Assembly: GCA_937967645.1 (NCBI GenBank)
Contig: CALBTT010000185.1
Span: 4,935 to 68,934 of the forward strand
DNA length: 64,000 nt
Source: an uncultured Zoogloea sp.
GTDB taxonomy: Bacteria; Pseudomonadota; Gammaproteobacteria; Burkholderiales; Rhodocyclaceae
Direction: 5' to 3'
Shown here one piece after another: positions 33,522 to 41,429 of this stretch. Position 1 is the first letter of the stretch. Each line of letters opens with the position of its first letter. The position numbers were made by a program, and so were the translations under genes. The notes under the pieces were generated by a model, which ran no database searches, was not told the DNA's origin, and saw nothing but the letters and a program-made list of their open reading frames with translations.

Positions 33522-34412
33522 ATGACATTGAGTTTTACCGGTGAGCGTTTTCTCCCGAGCTGCGAGGGGGAGATGATCTATGAGCATTGGCATCGTTATC
33601 TCTTTGCCCGAGAGTATGCGGTGGGCCGGAGGGTTCTCGATGTTGCGAGTGGTGAAGGCTATGGCAGCGCGCTATTGGCAGGCGTGGCAGAGACCGTTGC
33701 AGGTGTTGATGTGTCCCCGGAGGCTGTCGATCACGCGCGTGAACGCTATGGGCGTGCCAACAACCTGAAATATGTGCATGCGAGCTGTACCTCCGTTCCT
33801 TTTCCGGATGCCAGTTTTGATCTGATTGTTTCCTTTGAAACCATTGAGCACATCACCGAGCATGAGGCTTTCATGCTTGAGGTGGAGCGCCTTCTGGCGC
33901 CAGGCGGGATGTTCATCATCTCGTCGCCCAATCGTGTCGAGTACAGTGACAAGACTGGCTACAAGAACGAGTTCCACATTCGAGAGCTCGATGGCCCCGA
34001 ACTTCGGAGTCTGCTTGATGCTCATTTTCCTCGACAGCACTGGTTTGCGCAGCGTCCGTGCTTTCAGTCCATGCTGTGGTCCCTGGAGGGCGAGGCCACG
34101 AAGGCCAGTGTGCTGTCCATCGATGGAGCCTCGGCGTATCCGGCGGAGCTTTATTTCCTGGTGTGCTGCGCAAAGGCTCCCGGTGCGCTGGATGCGGTAA
34201 CCCCGTCTTTAAGTCTGGTCACTGACAGGACACACTCGGTGTATGCCGAGTGGAGCAGGACCTACGCCGAGAATCGCATGCTCGTGGAGAAAGTCGGGCT
34301 GCTCGAAGAGCAGCTCGAGGTCGCACAGGCCGAGCGGGATATGCTGCTGCGCCAGAAGGCAAACGGAGGCTTGCTGGCGCGTATCCTGAGCAGGTTACTC
34401 AAGAAAAACTGA
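33522..34412 (+). CDS. SAM-dependent methyltransferase with C-terminal coiled coil
   Basis: A 296-residue class I methyltransferase. Motif I is VLDVASGEGYG at 38-48, followed by VAGVDVSPEAVDHARERYG, FPDASFDLIVSFETIEHI and LLAPGGMFIISSPN. After residue 240 the sequence becomes a charged heptad helix (NRMLVEKVGLLEEQLEVAQA to about 283) ending in basic residues (LSRLLKKN), suited to membrane or partner contact. It lies 94 bases after wzt. Together with the carbohydrate-binding tail of Wzt this suggests a chain-terminating methyltransferase analogous to WbdD, but no kinase domain is present. The acceptor sugar is unknown. Confidence 0.85.
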   Translation: MTLSFTGERFLPSCEGEMIYEHWHRYLFAREYAVGRRVLDVASGEGYGSALLAGVAETVAGVDVSPEAVDHARERYGRANNLKYVHASCTSVPFPDASFDLIVSFETIEHITEHEAFMLEVERLLAPGGMFIISSPNRVEYSDKTGYKNEFHIRELDGPELRSLLDAHFPRQHWFAQRPCFQSMLWSLEGEATKASVLSIDGASAYPAELYFLVCCAKAPGALDAVTPSLSLVTDRTHSVYAEWSRTYAENRMLVEKVGLLEEQLEVAQAERDMLLRQKANGGLLARILSRLLKKN

Positions 34413-34462
34413 GGGGGTTGTCAGGATGTGCCCGGACTGTCCTGTGTGATGGTTGGGGGCGG

Positions 34463-36535
34463 TCAGTGCAGGCTTGTTTTGGATACGGCAATGTTGCCTG
34501 CATAAATGAGTGCCGCCTCGTTGTTCCGGCTGACTCCCGACACCTCTATGAATACCTCTGTTCCGACGGTTTCGATTGGCAGGTTCTGAGCGAACCTCCA
34601 GCCTGACAGCTCAAGTCGCTGATCGCCTAGAACCTGGGCTACGTCTGGTCGGTGCTCTCCTGTCGGGCATCGATATGGTGTTCCATTGATGGAAATGGTC
34701 ACCCCATCGAGGGGGCCGTCGTCCAGGGAAGCGGCCCAGCCGTGCATTCGTAGTTGCCCGTTGATGACCTCCAGTTCGTCCACCCAGCCCCATGGGCCGC
34801 GCCGGAAGCTGCTTAGCGCACTCAGAGGGGCGTCTGGCGCCGCCGGAACAACATAGAGGTCTTGTTCGTTGGCAAGGCCGCGGGGCAGGCGGAGGTAGAC
34901 CTGGGCTGGCTGGTTGAGGCTTTCCCGGATGACGCTGGCTACAAAGTCTTCGCTGACATATGTGGTGCCATAACTGTGGGTGTCCAGGTCGGCGATCTCG
35001 CTGCTGGGGGTGAAGTAGATACCCTCCGCGGGAAGTTTCCGGTCGGGAGGAAGCAGGCATGCGTCATGAACACTGAAGCACAGCACACCGTCCGGTGTGA
35101 GCAGGCTGTGGAGCCTTGCAAGCCAGGCCCGGAAAGGCTTTTCAGGTAAGTGAGAAAAGAGTGACGCCACCCAGATGAAATGGAAGCGTTGCTCTGGTGC
35201 AAAGCTGCTGGGGTCTGTATCTGATTTCAGGCCATGGACACCGAATTCTGATGTTACGAATGCAACGGCGTCCGCCTGGATATCGGCAGCCCAGATGTGG
35301 GCGGGGGGCTTGCTGAGGGTGAGTAGGCGCAGCAGGCGACCATAACCACAGGCAAAATCGAGGATGTGCAAATCCTTGGGCGGCTTGGGAAACATGAACC
35401 GGAGAATCTGCTGGGCCGCTTCGTGTTGCTGCAAGGCCACATTGTAATATTGACTCAGCGGGCGATTGACCTCCCGGAAGTGCTTCAGGGAGTGCAGCAG
35501 CATCTGGTCGCCTGGGTGAATCCGGGGGTGCAATTGCGCCAGCGTGGCGTCGGACCTCAGATGGCGACAGTGACTCCACAAGGTCTGAGTGAAGCGGGGA
35601 GTTTGGGCAAGGGTGTTTGCGCGAGTCTGTAACCGGCGCTCTTCCTCGATATCGTCTTCTGCGGACGTGCCGCCCTTCACAATGACGAAGGCGTCCTGTC
35701 CGCCCCAGAAATGGGCCGGAAACGCATGGACTGCTGCCCCCGGCAGGTGCTGTGCAATAGCCTGGTGGACGTAGTCGGCTGAGGTAAAGGTGGAGCCGTA
35801 TTCCTCGCCATCCAGCGCGCTGGACTCACTCGACGGGATGAAGACGTAGCCCTCAGCTGGCATCTGGACCCCCAGGTTGCGAGCCGCCTGTTCTCCGTGG
35901 GTGGTGATGACGAGCACCCCTCCAGGCTCAAGCATGTCATAAAGGCGTTTGAGCCAGGCCGACCAGGTACGATCCGGCAGGTGGCTGAAAAGGGAGAGGA
36001 CGAAGATGATCTCGTAGCGCCGGGGAGCTACCAGATCCTCCGGTTGGTGGGTGGAATAGAAGCCGTCTATGTTCAGGTGAGTCTTTAGAAAGTCCACGCT
36101 GCCGGGAACGATATCCGAGACATGGAGGGCGCCGGGGGGAAGCGCCTTCACAAGGTGCCGGCTGAAGCGACCAAACCCGCTTGCAAACTCCAGGAAGCTG
36201 CGGCACTGGCTGAGTGAGCGTTTGACGGGCTCAAGAGCCTGGATCAGTTCGACCATGGTGCGCCAGCCATCGGACAGGTAGTCCCGGATGGGATTGGTAC
36301 AGCTGGGATGGTTGGCGAAGAAGCGGAAGATATCGTCATCCGGGGAGATACGTGCCTCAATGCCGAAGGCGTCGCTGAAGTTACCCGGAAGACGGTGCGT
36401 CTCACGCAGGTTGTGAGCCTCCAGGTGGGCTGGTTGCATCCTCAGCAAGGCTTGCAGGCAATGGCTGGCTTCCACCGAGCGCCCTTGGTTGATGAGGGTA
36501 CGGGCGAGGGGGAGGAGTTCTGAGCCGGGAGTCAT
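34463..36535 (-). CDS. Tandem double methyltransferase with TPR-like N-terminus and beta-rich C-terminus
   Basis: A 690-residue protein. Residues 1-45 look like one TPR unit (LINQGRSVEASHCLQALLRM). Two class I methyltransferase domains follow: domain 1 about 85-290 (motif I EFASGFG at 116-122) and domain 2 about 340-565 (LDFACGYG at 392-399). They share motifs in the same order: FSHLPDRTWSAWLKRL and FSHLPEKPFRAWLARL, PAEGYVFIPSSE and PAEGIYFTPSSE, EEYGSTF and HSYGTTY. Residues about 580-690 form a separate beta-rich part (LRMHGWAASLDDGPLDG). It is last in the minus-strand polysaccharide arm and convergent with the other methyltransferase. Probable role: methylation of sugars in the exported chain; the duplication is seen, the role inferred. 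Confidence 0.82.
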   Translation of the reverse strand: MTPGSELLPLARTLINQGRSVEASHCLQALLRMQPAHLEAHNLRETHRLPGNFSDAFGIEARISPDDDIFRFFANHPSCTNPIRDYLSDGWRTMVELIQALEPVKRSLSQCRSFLEFASGFGRFSRHLVKALPPGALHVSDIVPGSVDFLKTHLNIDGFYSTHQPEDLVAPRRYEIIFVLSLFSHLPDRTWSAWLKRLYDMLEPGGVLVITTHGEQAARNLGVQMPAEGYVFIPSSESSALDGEEYGSTFTSADYVHQAIAQHLPGAAVHAFPAHFWGGQDAFVIVKGGTSAEDDIEEERRLQTRANTLAQTPRFTQTLWSHCRHLRSDATLAQLHPRIHPGDQMLLHSLKHFREVNRPLSQYYNVALQQHEAAQQILRFMFPKPPKDLHILDFACGYGRLLRLLTLSKPPAHIWAADIQADAVAFVTSEFGVHGLKSDTDPSSFAPEQRFHFIWVASLFSHLPEKPFRAWLARLHSLLTPDGVLCFSVHDACLLPPDRKLPAEGIYFTPSSEIADLDTHSYGTTYVSEDFVASVIRESLNQPAQVYLRLPRGLANEQDLYVVPAAPDAPLSALSSFRRGPWGWVDELEVINGQLRMHGWAASLDDGPLDGVTISINGTPYRCPTGEHRPDVAQVLGDQRLELSGWRFAQNLPIETVGTEVFIEVSGVSRNNEAALIYAGNIAVSKTSLH

Positions 36536-36596
36536 GAGCTATTGGGTAATGTGGGGTTTGATCTGAGGTTACGTGACTCTAGGGGACACTAACTGC

Positions 36597-37148
36597 TTAG
36601 AATGGGCCGATTCTGGCGACCTGGTCACTGATCCGATTCTTTTCGTCGTCGGTCAGTGTCTCGAACCACTTGGCGATCAAATAGGGGTGGGAGGTGGGCT
36701 GATAACCGACGCGTCGGGTCACGATCAGGGAGCGTTTGTCCCCGCAATAGCCAAACCACGCCGGAAGTGTATTGAGGCGTTCACTGCCGAATTCCATCAT
36801 TAATTGCGCAACCCCCCCTCGCGCCTGGCATTCAAGCCAGTGCTGACGAGGCAAGCGTTTGTAGAAGCCTGCCTTCACGCACAGGCCTCCCTCCAAATAG
36901 ACGTTACGAAAACGGATCCAGTTGCAGAACCCTATGGTTTCGATCAACCCGTTGGGCCAACGGTAAAGCGCCACGCACTGGTGCCAGTCTTCCTTGGGAA
37001 TACTGATGCCGTCCAGGACGATCGGTACGGGCTCTGGAAAGGCTCCGCCAAAAGACTCAGAGAACAGTCCGCTGGCGAAGAACGCCGCGTTGTCCAGCCA
37101 AATGAGTTGGAGGGACGCGTCAAAACAGGAGGTGGGAGTGGGGGACAC
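36597..37148 (-). CDS. Unknown protein, weakly acetyltransferase-like
   Basis: A 183-residue protein that I do not recognise with certainty. It has no signal peptide or membrane segment. The middle contains RWPNGLIETIGFCNWIRF, VYLEGGLCV, GGVAQLMMEFGSERL and PAWFGYCGDKRSLIVTRRVG, a pattern of strands and helix that could be a GNAT-like fold, but no clear acetyl-CoA pyrophosphate loop is visible. GTG at 37148 follows TGAGGTTCTCCCT, where the stop codon of the deacetylase gene overlaps the ribosome site, so translation is coupled to that gene. Position between a deacetylase and a methyltransferase suggests sugar modification, for example re-acylation of a deacetylated amine. Confidence 0.6.
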   Translation of the reverse strand: MSPTPTSCFDASLQLIWLDNAAFFASGLFSESFGGAFPEPVPIVLDGISIPKEDWHQCVALYRWPNGLIETIGFCNWIRFRNVYLEGGLCVKAGFYKRLPRQHWLECQARGGVAQLMMEFGSERLNTLPAWFGYCGDKRSLIVTRRVGYQPTSHPYLIAKWFETLTDDEKNRISDQVARIGPF

Positions 37149-37158
37149 AGGGAGAACC

Positions 37159-38007
37159 TCAAGCGTCTTTTTGTTGTGTCGTGATGGTATGGGGATTCAG
37201 GATACGGAGAAGTTCTTCCGGAGTGTGCCAATCCACGCCGAATGTGTAGCGGGGAATGCTCCACCTGCTCTCCGCCGCGGTGGCGTGACGTGCCGCTGTC
37301 GTGAACGCGGCTCGGATGCCTGTCACGGCTTCGCCCAGTGGCAGGTACTCCTGAGTCAGAAAATCGCTGTATTCGCCGAAAGGGTAAGCGAGGAGTGAGC
37401 TGCAGCAGTCTTCTGTCCTGGCTCTTATGTAGTCGGCGGCTTGTTTGAGCTGTCGGTCGGCGAGTGCTCGTGTGTTGATCGAATGGAAGGTCCCGAGCTT
37501 GTCTTGGGGGAGGCCGCCGGACACCTGGATGTGATTGTGATCCCAGCTGTGATTGCCTATCCCCATGCGGCCGGTGCGGGTTGCCGGGCCCCACCATGTT
37601 TCTTTGATCCAGTCCTGGCCAATCAATGAACCTTGATCGATTTCCCCGCGTGCAGATGGTGATGCGATGACAAAGCTGGTGACGTGGAGGTCCGGCTGAC
37701 GGTCAGCGCCGAACACCTGCACGAAGTCCTGGATGATATTGAGCATGCTGCGTTGCATGCCATGGCTGGGGTGGGGCAGGTCGATGTAATCGAAGTCAGT
37801 GCCATCATCGAAACTGAAGGCTACGGCCCGGTCCGGCAGGGCTCTACCTTCAATGATGTGGTCGGCTACGCTGCCCAGTGAGATGATGCGAAGACCAAGA
37901 GCGCTAACCAGCCTTAGATCCTCCGCGAACGCAACATGATCGTTGGTGGCGTAGTTGTTTCCGTCGATGCGTGCTGCGTGGTACGTGAGAATGGGGACTG
38001 CCGTCAT
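37159..38007 (-). CDS. Polysaccharide deacetylase (NodB homology) family protein
   Basis: A 282-residue protein with the NodB-fold signatures: TYHAARIDG near the start, the catalytic base/metal motif SFDDGTD at 65-71 and the metal-binding histidines in NHSWDH at 152-157; YPFGEYSD near residue 207 and a closing IPRYTFGVDWHTP follow. It has no signal peptide or membrane segment, so it probably acts in the cytoplasm on a nucleotide- or lipid-linked sugar chain, unlike most exported deacetylases. GGAGATCGC precedes the ATG at 38007. It lies between the HAD gene and the unknown 183-residue protein on one strand. Confidence 0.85.
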   Translation of the reverse strand: MTAVPILTYHAARIDGNNYATNDHVAFAEDLRLVSALGLRIISLGSVADHIIEGRALPDRAVAFSFDDGTDFDYIDLPHPSHGMQRSMLNIIQDFVQVFGADRQPDLHVTSFVIASPSARGEIDQGSLIGQDWIKETWWGPATRTGRMGIGNHSWDHNHIQVSGGLPQDKLGTFHSINTRALADRQLKQAADYIRARTEDCCSSLLAYPFGEYSDFLTQEYLPLGEAVTGIRAAFTTAARHATAAESRWSIPRYTFGVDWHTPEELLRILNPHTITTQQKDA

Positions 38008-38034
38008 TGATGCGATCTCCTTGTCTGTTCGTCC

Positions 38035-40095
38035 TTACTTGCCTCTCTTGGCCTGGTGATGCTGCCAGCGGACCCGCATGTATTTGTACACCTTGCCAGC
38101 CGAAACGGCGGTGGTGAGCAGGGCCTTGTGCATCGGGTTGAGATCGGTGCGTTTCCTGAGGCCGGTGGCCCATTGGGACTGACGGATGTACTGGATCAGG
38201 CTGTGCCGGTCGCGGCGCACGAAGGGGGCGCGTAGCACCACGCCCATCGACGGTACGCTGCTCTGCTCGACGAACTGGCCGACCCCGAAGACTTCGTTGT
38301 GGTTCAGGGCGTTGTAGGCCTGGAACAGGTCGTCCGGCGTCTGGGCCACCAGGGCATGCCAGATGGCGAGGGCCTGGGGGCGCAGCTCGGCGCTGGAGAC
38401 GGCGTGGTTGTCGATGTACTCGGCCCAGGCCCGGGCCGCGTGCAGCACGCCGGCCTGGAAGTGGCTGACGTATTGCTCGTGCACGGCGTTCTCGTCCTGG
38501 TCCACCAGTCGGAGCGCCTCGACCCGGCCTTCGGCGGTGCGCCGGTAGCCCTCGGTGCTGCCGTGGGGCGAGTTGCTGAGCATCTCGAGGGGGGCGACCG
38601 CGTCGAGCAGGTGGCTGGCCTCGACTTGCTTGTTGAGGTCGGGGCCGAAGGCGTATTTGCGGCAGTTGGCCGGCTGTTCGTTGAGCACCCGGGCGAGGCC
38701 CAGGTAATGCCCGAACAGGGTGTGGCCTGGCAGCAGGTGGGCCAGGTTGTCCTGGATGGTGCCGCGCCAGCCGATGTCCACGATGCCCACCCGGGTGACG
38801 CCGGCGCTGAGACCACGCTGGGCCAGGTAGCCGAGCAGCAGGGCGCGGTCGGCGGCGCAGTGGCCGGTCACGATGGACTGGAACTCCCGATCGGCGAACA
38901 GGGCCTGCACGCGGGCGTCCTGCCAGGGGTAGATGATCTCTTCCCGCAGCGGGATCCCGTGGCGGCCGCAAACGCCCTCCAGGGCGGTCGGCTCGAGGCC
39001 CAGGGAGCGGGCCAGGGCGAACATCGACTGGGTGCTGTAGAGGTTCCACATGCGCATCAGCTCGGCGGTGCTGAGCTCGCGCAGGGAGGCGCCGAAGGTG
39101 GCCAGGCGGCTGACCTCGAGGGTTTCCGCCGGCGGCAGCAGATGGCCGGCCAGGCGCCCTTCGGGGAACAGGCTGCGGAAGACCTCGATGAAGAACTCGC
39201 CTTCCCGGGTGAAGAAGAACAGGCGCTGGAGCTGCTCGAGGACGCTCTGTTCGGCGACCGACAGGCAGAAGCCCACCCACAGGGGCGCGGCCCGGGTGCC
39301 CAGCTCGAAGGCGGTGCGGGCAACGCCCTCGCGTTCTGCCAAAGCCGCTTCGCGGCTGGCAGAGATGATCCCTTCGAGGTGGGCGAACAGGGTGGCCCGG
39401 TCGGCGAACAGGCTTTCCCGCAGCTGCCGGTCGGCGTGGGACTGTTCGGGCAGGTAGTGCACCGACTTGATGCCGATGGCGCCCGGGATGCTGACGTCCG
39501 CGTGCGCGTTGTCGCCGATGTGCACATGGTGCTCCGGCGCCACTGCGAAGGCCTCATGGACGTGGCGGAACAGCTGGCCTGAGCGCTTGTTGAGGCGGAG
39601 GTCGCAGGAGCTGAGACCGTCACCGGCGATGTCGTCCAGGCCGTGGTGGCTGAGCAGTTCCCTGAGCATCGGGGCCGGCATGTAGAAGTCCGACAGGAAC
39701 AGGGTCTGCTCGGCCGGGTACTGGCCGATCACGTGGCGGCAGTCGGGGTCGGGGAAGGTGTTGGCCTTCTCCAGGGCCAGCTCGGCCGCCGCCAGTTCGT
39801 CGGCGACCCGGGCGAGCGCCAGGCCGGGGGCCGTGACGACCCGCTGGAGCAGCACCTCGAGGACGTGGTGCAGGGTGTACTCGTCATCGGTGCCCTGGCG
39901 GGCGGCGGCGCGGGCCAGCTCACCCTCGATCTGGCAGCGTTCCCGGAAGATCGCCCAGTGGTCGGCGAAGCCCTCGGCCAACTGCGTGCCGAAGCGCAGC
40001 TGCAGGTGGCGCGCCGCGGTGAGCTTGATGAAGTCGGGGTGGCACTTGCGTCGGAGCAAGGTATCCCAGACATCCAGCGTCTTGAGCTTGTACAT
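38035..40095 (-). CDS. Large HAD-superfamily protein of a polysaccharide locus
   Basis: A 686-residue protein. The first 230 residues are a HAD domain: motif I LDVWDTLLRR (nucleophile Asp8; position +2 is Trp instead of the Asp of phosphatases), motif II FLSDFYMPAPML and motif IV HIGDNAHADVSIPGAIGIKS. The remaining 450 residues hold no domain I can name. They include RLFFFTREGEFFIEVFRSLF and VTRVGIVDIGWRGTIQDNLA, a second Rossmann-like segment, and a basic C-terminus. The frame extends upstream through the neighbouring gene, but the ATG at 40095 is where the family-like sequence begins. Similar long HAD proteins occur next to glycosyltransferases in O-antigen and capsule loci; the reaction is unknown. 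Confidence 0.75.
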   Translation of the reverse strand: MYKLKTLDVWDTLLRRKCHPDFIKLTAARHLQLRFGTQLAEGFADHWAIFRERCQIEGELARAAARQGTDDEYTLHHVLEVLLQRVVTAPGLALARVADELAAAELALEKANTFPDPDCRHVIGQYPAEQTLFLSDFYMPAPMLRELLSHHGLDDIAGDGLSSCDLRLNKRSGQLFRHVHEAFAVAPEHHVHIGDNAHADVSIPGAIGIKSVHYLPEQSHADRQLRESLFADRATLFAHLEGIISASREAALAEREGVARTAFELGTRAAPLWVGFCLSVAEQSVLEQLQRLFFFTREGEFFIEVFRSLFPEGRLAGHLLPPAETLEVSRLATFGASLRELSTAELMRMWNLYSTQSMFALARSLGLEPTALEGVCGRHGIPLREEIIYPWQDARVQALFADREFQSIVTGHCAADRALLLGYLAQRGLSAGVTRVGIVDIGWRGTIQDNLAHLLPGHTLFGHYLGLARVLNEQPANCRKYAFGPDLNKQVEASHLLDAVAPLEMLSNSPHGSTEGYRRTAEGRVEALRLVDQDENAVHEQYVSHFQAGVLHAARAWAEYIDNHAVSSAELRPQALAIWHALVAQTPDDLFQAYNALNHNEVFGVGQFVEQSSVPSMGVVLRAPFVRRDRHSLIQYIRQSQWATGLRKRTDLNPMHKALLTTAVSAGKVYKYMRVRWQHHQAKRGK

Positions 40096-40106
40096 GCGGC
40101 GGCGTC

Positions 40107-41321
40107 TCAGCGGTTCTCGAGGAGCCGGCGCGCTACCCGGGCACCCCAGCCAACGAAGCGTCGCAGGCGCGGCGGCAGGGCGTTGACGTAGGCGTTCGGT
40201 GGCGTCGACAGGCGGCGCTGGATGCTGTCGGGCAGGGTCCCGACGTAATGGCGCGAGGTCTCTGCCGGCGCGGTGTACAGGCGCTCGATGCCGCTCAGGT
40301 CGGGGCTCTGCCCCTTGAGCACGCGCTCCACGGCGTCGCGGAACTGGTCGGTCTCGACGCTCAGCGGCCGGTCGGCCATGAAGCGGGTGCCGGCCTGGCT
40401 CATGGCGCTGCGGGTGGCGGGCTGGTCGAGCAGGCGCAGGATGCTCTCGGCGATGCACTCCGGCGTCTGGTTGGCCAGACTCACGGCTTCGGGCGGGAAG
40501 TCGTAGAGCGTGTTCTCACGCCACATCTCCACCACCGGCAGGCCCGCCGCCATCATCTCGAAGGGCACCCGGGAGGGGTTGGAGCTGCTCAGGCACAGGC
40601 CTACCGCGCTGCGGTTGTAGAGCGCATTGCAGTCCTGCAGGTTGAGCAGGCCGAGGTGTTCGTGGTCGAACCAGATGTTGCCCTTGTCCCGCGCCGGGGA
40701 ACCGTACAGGTAGATCTTCACCTCGGGCATGCGGTGCTTGACGATGCCCAGCGCTTCCAGGCCGAGCCGGCTGCAGCGGCGCGGCTTGTCAGGCTGGTGG
40801 ATGAAGCAGACGGCGAGCTCCTTGCGCACTTCGGGCAGGGGGCGGTAGATGTCCAGGTTGGCGCCGAAGTCGAAGTGGTAGGCCGCCACCCCGAAGCGTG
40901 CCGCCAGCTCATGGCGCAGCCAGCGTCCGATGGTGACCGGGGTCAGCCCGTAGCGGTAGGAGTTCTCCGCCATCAGGTAGGCGTCGCCCATCGGATTGAA
41001 GCAGGCCTCGTAGTCCTGCACGAAGTACAGCTTGCGGCAGGGGAAGGCCAGGTCGCGGACGATGGCGGCGGAGTACCAGATGGTGGCCACCACGGCGTCG
41101 GCCGGCTGGATCGCATCCCAGCCGAAGCTGACCCGCTCGAAGCGGTAGCCGAAGATCTGCTCGATGAGCTGACGGCCCTTCTCGGGGTCGGCATGGCTGC
41201 CCTCCAGGTAGAGGTGGCAGCGGTGTCCGTGGCGCTCGAGGGCAAGGGCGTGTTCGAGCATCGTGCGATGCCCGCCCGAGCCTTCGATCAGTCTCGGGAT
41301 CAGCCAGGCGATAGTGGCCAT
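40107..41321 (-). CDS. GT-B fold glycosyltransferase (WsaF-like)
   Basis: A 404-residue protein starting MATIAWLIPRLIEGSGGHRT, the glycine-rich N-terminus of GT-B transferases. Further motifs are YFVQDYEACFNPMGDAYLMA, ANLDIYRP, VCFIHQPDKPRRCSRLGLEA, and in the donor half GLCLSSSNPSRVPFEMMAAG with the nucleotide-binding Glu and VVEMW. These are characteristic of rhamnosyltransferase-like WsaF proteins of glycan loci. No signal or membrane segment. The ATG at 41321 is preferred to a more upstream start because the family begins there. It is 11 bases upstream of the HAD gene. Confidence 0.82.
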   Translation of the reverse strand: MATIAWLIPRLIEGSGGHRTMLEHALALERHGHRCHLYLEGSHADPEKGRQLIEQIFGYRFERVSFGWDAIQPADAVVATIWYSAAIVRDLAFPCRKLYFVQDYEACFNPMGDAYLMAENSYRYGLTPVTIGRWLRHELAARFGVAAYHFDFGANLDIYRPLPEVRKELAVCFIHQPDKPRRCSRLGLEALGIVKHRMPEVKIYLYGSPARDKGNIWFDHEHLGLLNLQDCNALYNRSAVGLCLSSSNPSRVPFEMMAAGLPVVEMWRENTLYDFPPEAVSLANQTPECIAESILRLLDQPATRSAMSQAGTRFMADRPLSVETDQFRDAVERVLKGQSPDLSGIERLYTAPAETSRHYVGTLPDSIQRRLSTPPNAYVNALPPRLRRFVGWGARVARRLLENR

Positions 41322-41429
41322 GAGAGTATGCGGTGTTGCGTAGCGTGATTGTTCGAGGCAACCGGGGCGGAGATAGTCCATCCCCGGTGTGCATAGCCCG
41401 CGATTATCGCATGCCGCCCAAGGCGGGTG

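Noticed and set aside
40096..40458. N-terminal extension of the HAD gene frame
   Set aside because: The extra 121 residues are an out-of-frame shadow of the upstream glycosyltransferase; the HAD motif starts at the ATG at 40095.
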